DNA of 64,000 bases from Methanosphaera cuniculi (GCF_003149675.1 NZ_LWMS01000042.1:113459-177458); one strand, 5' to 3'. Counted from the stretch's first letter, positions 1 to 11,228 are shown. Made by a program: numbers and translations. The notes: generated by a model from the letters alone, not told the origin.

Positions 1-231
1 TTCAATCAAGTCACGCTCTGTAAGTGCATAAGCCTTGAAAAATGGTAGTATTAAGCGTAGTGTACTTCCTGCCATGTAGTTTGGTATTTGTTTTTCAACA
101 AGTATATCATCATAATTACTTAGTATGCTGAAAAATTCTCCACCATCAGGTAAGAAGAAGTCTGCTATTTCATAAGCATTATCATTTATTGATAAAGGTC
201 CTTCACAATCAGTTACATAAAATTTGTCCAT
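1..231 (-). CDS. N-terminal part of a HAD-like archaeal protein, cut by the window edge
   Basis: The frame is open from an ATG at 231 down to base 1, giving the first 77 residues; the rest lies outside the window. The protein starts MDKFYVTDCEGP, a short hydrophobic strand followed by D-x-E-G, which resembles the first acidic motif of HAD-superfamily phosphatases. A GGGGAG ribosome binding site lies at 244-249, 12 nt before the ATG, a long spacing that recurs in this window. From memory, methanogen proteins with this kind of start are annotated as HAD-like or as energy-converting hydrogenase subunit EhaR. I cannot confirm that from 77 residues, so only the reading frame is firm. It is divergent from the gene at 492. 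Confidence 0.6.
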   Translation of the reverse strand, partial: MDKFYVTDCEGPLSINDNAYEIADFFLPDGGEFFSILSNYDDILVEKQIPNYMAGSTLRLILPFFKAYALTERDLIE

Positions 232-491
232 AATATATTAGAACTCCCCTAGATTATTTATTTTTAGGTCAATTTTTTTTTAAATCTTTTTTTTTATAAA
301 TAAAAATAAAAGAAGATGTGAATCTATAATTCTTTCTTTTTATAAAAAATAAAAAAAATTTTTTTATATTATATACTTATCTATATTAAAAGATAGATAT
401 TAATTTATAATAAAATATTTCAACACTCAAATTAATTAAGAAAAAAATAAGTTTGAAATTATAAAAAAAATACACAAAAAACAGGAAATTT

Positions 492-929
492 TTGATATTT
501 ATGAAAATAGTTAATAAGATTATAAAAGCAGCACTCATCATAATACTTATATTAGCTATTGTTTGTGTATGTTACATGGTAGTTAACCCAAATCAGGGTG
601 AAGGATATACAGAATTTTATATTCTTGATCATAACAATAATACAACAGACTATCCTACCAATGTATCCCAGTATTCAATTGAAAAAATAAATATTGGAAT
701 AAAAAACAAAGAAAATGCGAAGATGAATTATACAATAGTAATAAAAAAAGATGGATATATTCAAGCTATGTATAATAAAACACTGCAAAATGACCAAGAA
801 GAAATAACACCATACTATCTTACATCAACATCAAACATTGGTGATAATCAAGACCTTAAAATAGAGCTTTATAAAGGTAATACTACAAGTGTTTATAGAA
901 CACTAAAACTTAAATATAACGTAGTTTAG
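492..929 (+). CDS. Membrane-anchored protein with a DUF1616-type outer domain
   Basis: The protein has 145 residues: one N-terminal membrane helix (about residues 8-30), then an outer domain with GYTEFYILD, a YP pair, and IGIKNKE followed by NYTI. This pattern matches the C-terminal half of DUF1616 proteins of methanogens. The multi-helix N-terminal half of full-length DUF1616 proteins is missing, so this is a short version. The frame opens with TTG at 492, and an in-frame ATG follows at 501. AGGA at 482-485 fits either start, and ATG 501 (142 residues) may be the true one. The outer part has several N-x-S/T sequons. It precedes an epimerase and a flippase, which suggests a link to the cell envelope, but the function is unknown. 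Confidence 0.75.
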   Translation: MIFMKIVNKIIKAALIIILILAIVCVCYMVVNPNQGEGYTEFYILDHNNNTTDYPTNVSQYSIEKINIGIKNKENAKMNYTIVIKKDGYIQAMYNKTLQNDQEEITPYYLTSTSNIGDNQDLKIELYKGNTTSVYRTLKLKYNVV

Positions 930-1014
930 AAGCATAATTTATTTTAATAATTAACAATTAAAAGAATAATATAAGAAGAATAAAGAATTAAATAAGATGA
1001 CACGAGGGCTAATT

Positions 1015-1959
1015 ATGAACGACATAAAATGTGTTGTTACAGGTGGTGCAGGATTCATAGGATCACATATCACTGAAACACTAATTGACAATGGAGTATC
1101 ACAAGTAACAATCATCGACAATATGACAACAGGCAATATAGAAAATTTAAAAGACTTAGATCACGATAAGATACAATTAGAATGTGCAGATATTACAACT
1201 ACTGATTTAAAAAGTATATTTTTAGGACATGACTATGTATTTCACGAAGCAGCACTAATAAGTGTACCTGAAAGTATAAAACATCCAACAAAAACAAATG
1301 AAGTAAATATAAATGGTTCATATAGAGTACTTAAAGCAGCATGTGAATCAGGAATCAAAAAGGTAATTTCAGCATCCTCTGCAGCGGTCTATGGAGAGAC
1401 AGACATATTACCAAACACAGAAACACTACCACTAAAACCACTCTCACCATATGCAGTATCAAAATCAATGCTAGAATTATACTCATACACATTTACAAAC
1501 ACATACAACCTCCCAACAGCATGTCTAAGATATTTTAATGTATTTGGACCACGACAAAACAGTGAATCAGCATACAGTGGAGTAATACCAAAATTCATAT
1601 CAGCACTCATAAACGACAAACAACCAATAATATACGGAGATGGAGAACAAACCAGAGACTTCATATACGTAAAAAACATAGCAAAAGCAAACTATGAAAT
1701 GATAAACAACGATGCAACAGGAATATTTAACATAGCACACGGAAAAACAACATCAATAAACCAACTACTTGAATACATATGTGAAATAATGGGATATGAC
1801 TTCAACCCAAAATACATGCCACGACAAGATGGAGACATTATAAACTCAGTAGCAGACATAAGCAAAGCAGAAGAAGAATTTGGATTTAAAAGTGAACACG
1901 ACTTTAAAAAGGAACTAAAAGAAACAATAAACTACTACGTAAATACAATGCAAAACTAG
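1015..1959 (+). CDS. NAD-dependent sugar-nucleotide epimerase/dehydratase (GalE/WbpP-like)
   Basis: This is an extended short-chain dehydrogenase that probably interconverts UDP- or dTDP-sugars for surface glycans. The N-terminal Rossmann motif is VTGGAGFIGSH. The catalytic residues are visible: SASSAAVYG supplies the Ser, and YAVSK supplies Tyr and Lys. RYFNVFGPRQ follows in the substrate-binding part, and the length (314 residues) is usual for the family. The frame is open from an ATG at 997, but GAGGG at 1004-1008 lies 6 nt before the ATG at 1015, so I place the start there. It shares its direction with the DUF1616-type gene upstream and the flippase downstream. The exact sugar (Glc/Gal or GlcNAc/GalNAc) cannot be read from the sequence. 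Confidence 0.9.
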   Translation: MNDIKCVVTGGAGFIGSHITETLIDNGVSQVTIIDNMTTGNIENLKDLDHDKIQLECADITTTDLKSIFLGHDYVFHEAALISVPESIKHPTKTNEVNINGSYRVLKAACESGIKKVISASSAAVYGETDILPNTETLPLKPLSPYAVSKSMLELYSYTFTNTYNLPTACLRYFNVFGPRQNSESAYSGVIPKFISALINDKQPIIYGDGEQTRDFIYVKNIAKANYEMINNDATGIFNIAHGKTTSINQLLEYICEIMGYDFNPKYMPRQDGDIINSVADISKAEEEFGFKSEHDFKKELKETINYYVNTMQN

Positions 1960-2212
1960 ATAAAAAAAAAACGTAGTATTTACATCTCCACCACTAATTT
2001 TTTAAAACACTTAATTATTATTAACACTTCTTTTTATTATTAAAAATAAATTTATATTAATTATTTTTTACAAAAAATTATAATAACAAACTATAAAAAA
2101 AATGAATATACACTCACACCCCCTTTTTTTCAATAAATGGGAAGAAAAAAATTGATAATACAAAATTTTTTATTAAAATAAAAATAAAATAAAATGGGAA
2201 ATTCTACATAAC

Positions 2213-3508
2213 ATGTCAAGACTAAAACAATTTCTTAAAACAAGTGAGTATAGAAAAATTCTTGAAAACATAGTCTCACTAACAGGATTACAGTTTGCAA
2301 GCTACATACTACCACTTATAACATTACCATATTTAACAATGGTACTAGGACCTGAGATGTTTGGATTAACCCAGTATGCAATATCACTTATCACATATTT
2401 TCAAATAGTAACAGATTATGGATTTAACTTATCAGCAACACGTGAACTTGCAATAAAACGTGAAGATAACAAAGAAGTATCAAGAATATTTAGTAGTGTA
2501 ATGTTTATTAAATGTATGCTAATGATACTAACATTCATAGTACTCATACTTATTGTACTATTTATTCCAAAATTTAGTGAAAACTATCTTATCTACATCT
2601 TAACATTTGGAATGGTAATAGGATACATGCTCTTTCCAACATGGTTTTTCCAGGCAATGGAATATATGAGATATACAAGTATTCTAAATATTATAGGAAA
2701 ACTAATATATACAATTGCAATATTCATATTTATACATAATACAAGTGATTACATTCTTGTTCCTGTAATAAACTCAATAGGACTTATTATTGTAGGAATT
2801 ATAGGATTATATATGGCTATTAGAAGATTTAATATTAAACTTCAAATACCAAAGCTAGATGATATTAAATATCAGCTAAAAGAGGGATGGCATGTATTTA
2901 TATCAACTGTATCAATAAACTTATATACAACAACAAATACATTTCTACTAGGTTTACTTACAAACAACACTATGGTTGGATACTACTCAATTGCTGAAAA
3001 AATTGTACTAGCAGCAAATGGACTACTAACACCAATATCTCAGGCATTATATCCATATGTAAGTCGAAAAAGTAGCAAATCTAAGACTATAAACATACAA
3101 TTTATACAAAAACTTACAAAACTTATGGCAACTGTAGGATTAATACTATCATTAGTCATATTCATATTTGCAAAACCAATAATAATATACATATTTGGAG
3201 ATGCATATACAACTTCAATAATATTACTTGAAATACTCTCAGCTCTACCATTCATTGTAGCACTAAGTACAGTCTTTGGAGTTCAAACCATGCTTACACA
3301 CAACTACCAGAAAGCATTTAGTTCAATAACACTCCTTGGTGGAATAATAAATATAATACTAGCAATAATACTAATAACAATATATGGAGTAATAGGAATA
3401 GCAGTATGCTTTGTAATAACAGAATCATTCATAACAATAGCAATGCTAATATTTCTACAAACACATAACATTAAAATAATACCCACAAAAAAAATTAAAA
3501 TCAAATAA
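2213..3508 (+). CDS. Polysaccharide flippase (Wzx/RfbX-like, MOP superfamily)
   Basis: This 431-residue integral membrane protein has about a dozen hydrophobic segments and almost no soluble domain. The N-terminal part reads LPYLTMVLGPEMFGLTQYA and then ATRELAIKRED, which is the usual start of Wzx-type exporters: the first helix pair, then a basic loop. Proteins of this family flip lipid-linked oligosaccharides across the cytoplasmic membrane. It follows the epimerase after about 250 AT-rich bases and may have its own promoter. A second, unrelated-looking flippase sits at 33336. The ribosome binding site is weak. Function at family level is secure; the cargo is unknown. Confidence 0.88.
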   Translation: MSRLKQFLKTSEYRKILENIVSLTGLQFASYILPLITLPYLTMVLGPEMFGLTQYAISLITYFQIVTDYGFNLSATRELAIKREDNKEVSRIFSSVMFIKCMLMILTFIVLILIVLFIPKFSENYLIYILTFGMVIGYMLFPTWFFQAMEYMRYTSILNIIGKLIYTIAIFIFIHNTSDYILVPVINSIGLIIVGIIGLYMAIRRFNIKLQIPKLDDIKYQLKEGWHVFISTVSINLYTTTNTFLLGLLTNNTMVGYYSIAEKIVLAANGLLTPISQALYPYVSRKSSKSKTINIQFIQKLTKLMATVGLILSLVIFIFAKPIIIYIFGDAYTTSIILLEILSALPFIVALSTVFGVQTMLTHNYQKAFSSITLLGGIINIILAIILITIYGVIGIAVCFVITESFITIAMLIFLQTHNIKIIPTKKIKIK

Positions 3509-4000
3509 GAGCGTGAAAAACTAATCCCCTCCTAATTTATCTTCTTTTTATAATAAACTTTTATTTAACAAAACCTACCAATGTTCATATTTTATAGTAT
3601 ATTTCTATGAGTTTATACCTTATTATTGTATAACTTAAAGTAGTTAGTTAAGCGTTAAATATTCTATTTATGATGAATTCATAGTTTTAGAGAAAAAAAC
3701 AATTAAGAAAAGATAGGAAATTTTAGAGAAATATTATAAAATATTTTCACATAAAAATCCATAACCGGGGGGGGGGGGTAAGAATAATTTGAAAAGAAAT
3801 AAATTGTAAAATGCCCCATTACTTCTATAGGCATTATCATTTTATAACCTATGATTTAATATAATATTTAACTATTCATGTTATGTTTAGTTTTAATTAA
3901 ATTTTCTTGAATTTTATCATATTTTTTTAGAATGATAAAATTGAAAAAAGAAAACTTAATTATGTATTTTTTAATTATTTTTGGAGGAAAATGATTTTTT
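3509..4000 (+). other. Gene-less stretch with terminator, G tract and adhesin promoter
   Basis: No credible gene. It contains a C-rich/T-rich signal just after the flippase (about 3521-3550), a run of 12 G at 3767-3778, a TATA box at 3841-3848 and the conserved leader of the adhesin gene at 4001. Confidence 0.7.
3767..3778 (+). repeat. Run of 12 G upstream of adhesin gene A
   Basis: Twelve consecutive G preceded by CC, in surroundings that are almost pure A/T. The tract ends 62 bp before the TATA box at 3841 and 222 bp before the adhesin start. Such tracts are prone to slipped-strand length changes. Confidence 0.95.
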
Positions 4001-4008
4001 ATGAATAA
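3841..4008 (+). promoter_or_regulatory. Promoter, conserved leader and overlapping mini-ORF of adhesin gene A
   Basis: A TATA box TTTATAAC lies at 3841-3848. A block TAACTATTCA at 3869-3878, about 28 nt downstream, is where an archaeal transcript would begin. It is followed by TATGTTTAGTTTTAATTAAA, which recurs in front of genes B and D. GGAGG at 3983-3987 lies 13 nt before the gene start at 4001. Between them a mini-ORF begins at ATG 3991 (M-I-F-Y-E-stop, stop at 4006-4008) and overlaps the gene start in another frame. The transcript start is inferred, not measured. Confidence 0.6.
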
Positions 4009-7000
4009 GAATGGTAAGTTTTTATTCGTAGGATTAATACTACTATTTCTTTGTATATCAATAGGAGCGCTCTCAGCAACTGATATAAATGACACAACAA
4101 CCATATCAGATAACACAGCTGATAATACTCATGATATGATAAGTAGTAAAATTGTAAAAACATCACAAGATGTTAAAACTACAAATAAAAACCCAACTAA
4201 AAAAACAAAACAAGCAGATAAACAAACCAAAAAAGAACAAAGAACAGAAATTTACACAATAGACAACTATGAAACACTTAAAAACTCCTGGAATAACATC
4301 CAGGAAAATGGAAACAACGAAACACAATATACAATAAACATAAAAAATGGAAAATACTTATTTGAAGAAGAACTCGAAGCAAAACCATCAAATGACACAC
4401 GTTACATAACAGTTAATGGTCAAGATATGAATAAAACAATATTAGATGGACAAAATAAGACAAGACTCTTTAATCTTAACAATACAAACCAAGTAATAAA
4501 ATTTAACAATATCACATTCACAAATGGACACAGCACTGATGGTGGAGCAATATATGATAATTCAATAACCATCTATAATAACACACAATTTATAAATAAC
4601 AAAGCTTCTAATAACATTAATTCTACTTCTTGTGGTGGAGCAATAAGTATAAGATCAAATACTTCAATTTATGATTCAAAATTCATAAACAACAGTGCTT
4701 CAACTATAACCGGATATGTTAGAGGAGGAGCTATTTATAGTTATTCAAATTCTATAATATATAATTGTGACTTTATAAATAACAGTGTAATAGACTTAGA
4801 ACCAGAACATTATTATCAATCAGGTAATGGTGGAGCAATTTGTACAGGAGGTTCATCTAGCGTAATTATTAATATTACATTCTGTGAATTTAGAAATAAT
4901 AAAGCAATTTCAAATATATCAAGATCATCTAAAGGATGTGGAGGAGCTATCTTTAATAATGATTATAATGCTTTAAATATCAATAATTGTAATTTCTTTA
5001 ATAATTCTGGAAATTATGGAGGAGCAGTAGGACTTTATAATGGTGCAAATTATGGAAAAATAAGTCCTAATCTCATAGGTTGCATTTTTGAAAATAACAC
5101 AGCCATCACAAGTGAACCAAATATTTTTAAATCATTTTCTGGTTCAACAAAGCTAAATATTGGTTCAGTTCTATTCATGGATAATTCAGAACCTTCTATA
5201 CTAGAAGCTATGGCAAATGGTAAAAAATTACCAGTAATTAACCAAAAAACAAAAAATATAACAATTTACTGTTTAACTGATACAGATGATTATTACGGCC
5301 CTCTTACTAATCTTGGACGAGGTCAATCATTACAGTTAAAATCATCAAGTAACCTTATAAACACAACAGAACTTAAATTTACACCTGAAAACAGATATAA
5401 ACTTACAATAGATACTAGCAAACTTCCAGAAAACCATGAAAACATAACATTATATATAGAAAATATAGAAGTTGCAAAAATAGTATGGGATCATAGCAAT
5501 GTTGAATTTAATAATATTACAGCAAAACCAGGAGATAAAATAGTATTAAATGCTACATTTAAAACATCAGATAATAAATATATACCAGATGGAAAAGTTG
5601 CATTTAAAATCAATGGAAAAACAATAGGACATAGTAACATTAAATTAGGTACAGCAAAACTAAACTACACAATACCAGAAAACTACTCAGCAAAAGACTA
5701 CATACTAACTGTAACATATGGTGGAAGCAACCAATTTATAGAAGCACGCGTAAATTCAACACTAAAACTTGAAAAACTCGCTACAAAAACAAATCTAACA
5801 ACAAGTATTGATGGAAATACACTTAAAATAAATGTAGATCCACGTGATGAAAAAGGAAACACAGTAAAGACTGGAAAAATATGTGTAAAAATTGAAGGAA
5901 AAACACTACAAAACCTAAAAATAAACGGAAAAACCCAAGTAAACTTCACAATACCAAAAAGTTGGAACAACCGTCAAATAAAAGTATTAGCAATATATGG
6001 AGAAAATAATAATCATAAAGAAAGCAGAATAGAAATAAAAACAAAACTAATACTACCAAGTACAAAAACAACAAAAACAGATGAAGTAATAAATAACTAC
6101 TATGTATCAGATCAAACTGGATCAGATACAAACAGTGGAACTCAAGATGCACCATTTAAAACAATACAAAAAGCTATAGATACTGTAAATAATAATAAAC
6201 AATCAGCAACCATATACCTAGATGGAAACTTCAAAGGAGTAGGAAATACAAACCTTACAGTACCAGGAAACCTTCATATAAACTTTATAGGAGTAGGAAA
6301 TTCAAGTATAGATGGAGAAGTAAACTATACACTTAAAGAAGAACTTTCAGATGGTGAATACTACTGGGGATCAGGAATAGAATGGCATCCATATTCAAAT
6401 GGAAAAGGTAACTGGGCTATGAGTATAACACAAGGTAATGGACTTATAACAATATCCAATTTCACAATTAAAAACTGTTGGAATGAAGGAGGAGCAAGTA
6501 TCGCTGCATATAAAACAGCAACAGTTGATAACTATGGTAACTTAGCAGTAAATAATGTGAGCTTTATCTTTAATCATGGTGGAGTAGGAGCAAGTATAAG
6601 AAACAATAAAGGAGCAAACATTAATATTACAGATAGTCTCTTTGAATCAAATCGTAAAGGAGCAACAACTGGAAACTATGGAGCAGGAATATATAACAAT
6701 GGAACATGTTTAATAATAAACAGTACTTTCCAGAAAAATCTTGCACGTTGGGGAACAATAACAAACGATAAAAACCTAACAATAATAAACTCAACAATAC
6801 GTGACAACAGAGGATATGATGGAGGAAGTTCATATAAATCAGGAAGTGGAATAGCAATAAATACACAAAATAGTAATTTCTTTGAAAGTATTAGTCTTAG
6901 TGGTATTAATACAATAATTGATGGATGTTACTTTACAAATAATGATCAAATTGATATTTATGGTGATTTAAGCCAAAATACTATTATAAATAACGTATTT

Positions 7001-10000
7001 GATAAATCAACTGGTATAATATTTAATGGAAATCAAAGTTTCATAATCAACATTACAAATAACACAATTGACTCACCTGTAGCATCAAATATATATTCAA
7101 CTCTTTCAAACACAAATCCATACATAGTCACATTTAAATTATTAGGTGATTATAAATACTACATTAATTCAAATAAAGTTTTAAATGTAAAAGGTTCACA
7201 ATCAAGAGCTATGGAATTTAGTGGACATGATTCTGTAATAACAAACAATACATTTACACGTGCAGTTACAGTATCAGGAAATAACAATATAATTTCAGGA
7301 AATAATATTACAACAAGTATTGATGATTTCACAATAGAATTAAAAGATTATAAAAATAATACAATATCAGACAACTATCTTGAATCTAAAATTCTTAAAG
7401 GAAACAGTGCTGTTAACTATACATCACTTACAAATAAAGTTGAAAATAACAAACCAGAAGTTAAGGAAATAGAAGTAGATGATAAAACATTTTATAAATT
7501 CTTTGATGATGATGGAAACTTACTCGATTCATATAGTGAAATTGAACAAATACAAGTTATAGGATCACTTAATAATAAAAATATGAACTTTAACAAACCA
7601 ATAAGTATCGTTCAAAAAGGAAAATTCACATCATACAATGTAACAATAAAAACAACAGCAGATATTGAACTATTATCATTTAACATTACAAATACAAACC
7701 AACAATCTATACTAACATCAAATAACAATGCACAAGTTAGAAATACATACTTAGTAACAGATAATGAATATACTATCGTATTAAATGGAGAAAACAATAC
7801 AATTGAAAACAACACACTTGTTGCAGATATTCTAGTTGGAAATGAAGCAGTAAAAACTAGTAAAATAAACAATATAACATTGAATGTACCAACATATAAA
7901 AACTATGTATTATCAAATGGTAACTTTAACATATACTTTAACACAGATGGAACAATAAAACAATTAGCTTCAGAAGATGATATTCATTTCTTAGTAAATG
8001 GAACATTAACAAACAAAAATATGATAATTTCAAATAATAAGAATATAACAATAACAAATTATCATAATAATGCAAAATTAGTTAATACTACAATAAAAGC
8101 TGAAGATGGATCAACACTCAACATGAGTTATATAACAGTTGAAAATAATAATGATAAAACAGCAATACAACTTGGAATTGGAGATCATAAAATAAACAAT
8201 TGTAATATCACAACAAATGCAAACTTTGTAGATATAAATGATGCAAATACAGTTGAAATAAACAATAATAATATAAAAACAACAGGAAAAAACAATATAA
8301 CAACAATAAACATAATATCATTAAAACAAACAGCAACAATAACATACAATAATTTTACAGGTAATTCACAAGTAATTAAAACAACAAATAGTCAACCAGC
8401 AATAATAATTATAGATCATAATACAATAACAACAAACTCAAATAAAACAATAGCAATAGAATTAGAACACCAAAAAGCTTCAATAACATATAATACATTA
8501 AATATACTAGGAGTAAATTCAGTAGGATTTAAACTAGCCAACACAAGTTATAATAGTTCATATCAAGATTTCTTCAGATATAATTCTATAACTATCAATA
8601 ATGAAAATTCTACCGGAATAATACTAGCAAATAATACTTTATCATCATATACAACATTAGATGATAATAATATTTATGTAAATAATAACAATTCCATTGG
8701 AATTGTCTTAAATAACATGATGAATTCTAATATAAATTCCAATTCAATGAGAATTCAAGGTACTGAAAGTATAGCAATAGTAGTTAATAACTCAAAAAAT
8801 TCAAATATAAGATCTAATAATATAGAAGTCTTAAATAAAAATGAAAATAAAGCACCAATAATGATAAATAACAGTACTAAAACTAATATTACAAGTTGTA
8901 ATATTTCAACAACAGGTACATATTCTGTAATTATAGATGAAACATCACAAAATACAAGAGTTATAAATAATATATTATATTCCCAATATCTTGGAGATAA
9001 CAGTGTATTAAATTTAAACATGGAATATAATAAAGTAATAGATAATACCCCTGAATCTATAACATACTTCTATCTTAATGAAGCAACATATAATCAATAC
9101 TTTGATAAAAATGGTAACTTACTTATTGATGTCCCTGATAGTAGTTTAATACTTGCAACAGGAAACTTATATAATAAAACACTAAACATTAACAAGCCAA
9201 TAAACATAATAGGAAATACAATAACATTCTTTAACACTACAGTAAATATAAACGCAGATAATACAAGCATAAGCGGAATAACATTTAAAAATTATACAAA
9301 AATTATGATAAATGCAAATAATTGTAATTTAGAAATAGATGAAATAAACATTACTAAAGATGACTCTGATGCAATAATAACAATAAATGGAAATAACAAT
9401 ACAATAAGAGTTGAAGGTGAAATTACTTCAACAGCTACAAATGAAAAATCAAATTTAACAGTAATGAAAATAACAGGAAACAAAAATAACATACAACTAG
9501 AATATATTATAAGATCTTATAATTATAATCATGCACTAGGATTTTTACTTGATAATACAAACAACACAATACTAAATCATTCAAGTGCATTATGGCTTAG
9601 TGGATTAAATTCAACAGGAGCAATAATTAATAACTCAAATAATAATATAATAAGACCAGATCAATACGATTCATACTCCACTGAAGATTTCCAAGGAATA
9701 ATACTTAATAATTCATCATATAACAAAATATCAGGAAGTATAAGAGCAAAGGAAAATCCTGCAAGTATATTATTAAAACTTGAAAATAATTCAAACTATA
9801 ACAAAATAGAAGGACTAACTTTAAGAGGAGATAATTTAAATACAACACCAGTACAAATAATAGATTCACACTATAATAAAATATACAACAACCAAATTAA
9901 CTTCAAAAACCTAATAGGACATGCAATAAACATAACAGAAAGTATAGGAAACAATGTAACATACAATGTATTAACAACAGGATCATTACAAGGAGATCTA

Positions 10001-11218
10001 GCAGTAATACAAGAAAACCAAAACAATACAATAAATAATCAAGTAAGATATAATTTTGCAAAAATAGGTTCAATAGTACTAATAAGATCACTTACAACAT
10101 CAGGTGATATTAAAGCATATCATACAATAACAATAACAGCACAAACAAACCAACAAGCAGGACATATCATATTTACAATTAATGATGAAGAAATAGGAGT
10201 AGTTGATGTTGTTAACAAAACAGCAACAATAAATTATACAATTAAACCAACAGATGGAAACTCACTCATCATAAAAGCAACATTTGAAGATCCAAAACTT
10301 AAATATAGAGTATGGAGTAAAACAACTACAGCAGTTGTAGAGAAATTAGATTCTAAACTCTTAATGGCTAATACTACAAATGATGGTGTGAAAACGACAG
10401 CTACAACAATTATCATAGATGAAATTGGTAATATTATATATGATGGAAATGTAACATTTACACTTGGTGATATGAACCAAACAGTTGCTATAAGTAATGG
10501 TATTGCACAAGCAACATTCGATACAAGTGCATATAAACCTGGTGAATATAATATTACAGCAACATTTAATGGAAATAACATATGTACAGTTGCAAATAAT
10601 ACAGCAACACTTACAATTGCACCTTATGATGTAAATGTTGTTGTAGACCCTGTAACCACTCTAAATGGAAATAAAGTACTCTTAACTGCTAATGTAACAG
10701 ACATAAACGGTAATCCTGTTAATGCTGGTCGTGTAATATTTAAACTTAATGGATGTACACTAAAAGATTCAAGTGGTAACACATTAATTGCAAATGTAAC
10801 TGGTGGTATTGCAACAATTGAATACCTCATGCCAGCAAGTTACACAGCTAAAGACTACACACTTACAGCTGTAGCATCAAGTAGTACATACAACCGTACA
10901 GAAACAAACACTACACTTACAATTACCAAAACAACACCAAAAGCACAACAAGTACCTACAAGCGTTAAAAGAACAAACAATACAACAATCACACTTAAAT
11001 TCACAGATGATAAAAACAATGACCTAATTGGTGAAAATAAAGTTTGTATAAAATTTAATGGAAAAACACTTATAAATACAAAAGCAACCAATGGAACAGT
11101 AAAAGTAAACCTAGATTTAACAAACTACAAAAACAAACAATATGAACTTACAGTTATATGTGGAGAAAACAGTAGATACAACACATCTAAAAATGTAAGT
11201 ACACTCATATTAGAATAA
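4001..11218 (+). CDS. Giant Asn/Thr-rich adhesin-like protein A (beta-helix plus Ig-like repeats)
   Basis: The product is a secreted 2405-residue surface protein, probably for attachment. A signal peptide spans residues 1-26 (cut after ALSA), then a Thr/Lys-rich linker to about 85. A first beta-helix follows (about 85-400) with GGAI and F-x-N-N motifs like chlamydial Pmp repeats. Two Ig-like modules lie at about 498-685. A second, long beta-helix starts at about 700 with YYVS, GSD and PFKTIQKAI and runs to about 2010. Four Ig-like modules (about 2030-2405) close the protein. The beta-helix is interrupted three times (near 1160, 1297 and 1695) by an FDxDGNL-type module. There is no C-terminal membrane helix, sorting signal or pseudomurein-binding repeat, so anchoring is unexplained. 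The product is rich in N-x-S/T sequons. This and gene D are the two intact giants in the array. Confidence 0.9.
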   Translation: MNKNGKFLFVGLILLFLCISIGALSATDINDTTTISDNTADNTHDMISSKIVKTSQDVKTTNKNPTKKTKQADKQTKKEQRTEIYTIDNYETLKNSWNNIQENGNNETQYTINIKNGKYLFEEELEAKPSNDTRYITVNGQDMNKTILDGQNKTRLFNLNNTNQVIKFNNITFTNGHSTDGGAIYDNSITIYNNTQFINNKASNNINSTSCGGAISIRSNTSIYDSKFINNSASTITGYVRGGAIYSYSNSIIYNCDFINNSVIDLEPEHYYQSGNGGAICTGGSSSVIINITFCEFRNNKAISNISRSSKGCGGAIFNNDYNALNINNCNFFNNSGNYGGAVGLYNGANYGKISPNLIGCIFENNTAITSEPNIFKSFSGSTKLNIGSVLFMDNSEPSILEAMANGKKLPVINQKTKNITIYCLTDTDDYYGPLTNLGRGQSLQLKSSSNLINTTELKFTPENRYKLTIDTSKLPENHENITLYIENIEVAKIVWDHSNVEFNNITAKPGDKIVLNATFKTSDNKYIPDGKVAFKINGKTIGHSNIKLGTAKLNYTIPENYSAKDYILTVTYGGSNQFIEARVNSTLKLEKLATKTNLTTSIDGNTLKINVDPRDEKGNTVKTGKICVKIEGKTLQNLKINGKTQVNFTIPKSWNNRQIKVLAIYGENNNHKESRIEIKTKLILPSTKTTKTDEVINNYYVSDQTGSDTNSGTQDAPFKTIQKAIDTVNNNKQSATIYLDGNFKGVGNTNLTVPGNLHINFIGVGNSSIDGEVNYTLKEELSDGEYYWGSGIEWHPYSNGKGNWAMSITQGNGLITISNFTIKNCWNEGGASIAAYKTATVDNYGNLAVNNVSFIFNHGGVGASIRNNKGANINITDSLFESNRKGATTGNYGAGIYNNGTCLIINSTFQKNLARWGTITNDKNLTIINSTIRDNRGYDGGSSYKSGSGIAINTQNSNFFESISLSGINTIIDGCYFTNNDQIDIYGDLSQNTIINNVFDKSTGIIFNGNQSFIINITNNTIDSPVASNIYSTLSNTNPYIVTFKLLGDYKYYINSNKVLNVKGSQSRAMEFSGHDSVITNNTFTRAVTVSGNNNIISGNNITTSIDDFTIELKDYKNNTISDNYLESKILKGNSAVNYTSLTNKVENNKPEVKEIEVDDKTFYKFFDDDGNLLDSYSEIEQIQVIGSLNNKNMNFNKPISIVQKGKFTSYNVTIKTTADIELLSFNITNTNQQSILTSNNNAQVRNTYLVTDNEYTIVLNGENNTIENNTLVADILVGNEAVKTSKINNITLNVPTYKNYVLSNGNFNIYFNTDGTIKQLASEDDIHFLVNGTLTNKNMIISNNKNITITNYHNNAKLVNTTIKAEDGSTLNMSYITVENNNDKTAIQLGIGDHKINNCNITTNANFVDINDANTVEINNNNIKTTGKNNITTINIISLKQTATITYNNFTGNSQVIKTTNSQPAIIIIDHNTITTNSNKTIAIELEHQKASITYNTLNILGVNSVGFKLANTSYNSSYQDFFRYNSITINNENSTGIILANNTLSSYTTLDDNNIYVNNNNSIGIVLNNMMNSNINSNSMRIQGTESIAIVVNNSKNSNIRSNNIEVLNKNENKAPIMINNSTKTNITSCNISTTGTYSVIIDETSQNTRVINNILYSQYLGDNSVLNLNMEYNKVIDNTPESITYFYLNEATYNQYFDKNGNLLIDVPDSSLILATGNLYNKTLNINKPINIIGNTITFFNTTVNINADNTSISGITFKNYTKIMINANNCNLEIDEINITKDDSDAIITINGNNNTIRVEGEITSTATNEKSNLTVMKITGNKNNIQLEYIIRSYNYNHALGFLLDNTNNTILNHSSALWLSGLNSTGAIINNSNNNIIRPDQYDSYSTEDFQGIILNNSSYNKISGSIRAKENPASILLKLENNSNYNKIEGLTLRGDNLNTTPVQIIDSHYNKIYNNQINFKNLIGHAINITESIGNNVTYNVLTTGSLQGDLAVIQENQNNTINNQVRYNFAKIGSIVLIRSLTTSGDIKAYHTITITAQTNQQAGHIIFTINDEEIGVVDVVNKTATINYTIKPTDGNSLIIKATFEDPKLKYRVWSKTTTAVVEKLDSKLLMANTTNDGVKTTATTIIIDEIGNIIYDGNVTFTLGDMNQTVAISNGIAQATFDTSAYKPGEYNITATFNGNNICTVANNTATLTIAPYDVNVVVDPVTTLNGNKVLLTANVTDINGNPVNAGRVIFKLNGCTLKDSSGNTLIANVTGGIATIEYLMPASYTAKDYTLTAVASSSTYNRTETNTTLTITKTTPKAQQVPTSVKRTNNTTITLKFTDDKNNDLIGENKVCIKFNGKTLINTKATNGTVKVNLDLTNYKNKQYELTVICGENSRYNTSKNVSTLILE

Positions 11219-11228
11219 ATTACTTAAT

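Noticed and set aside
378..399. Inverted repeat TATCTAT-N8-ATAGATA in the promoter region between the first two genes
   Set aside because: Could be an operator, but short A/T palindromes are expected by chance in this composition, and no matching copy was seen elsewhere.
10234..10581. Antisense frame of 115 codons opposite adhesin gene A, and similar ones under B, C and D
   Set aside because: They arise where ACA/AAT-rich codons leave the opposite frame open. The same shadow occurs at equivalent places in all paralogs.
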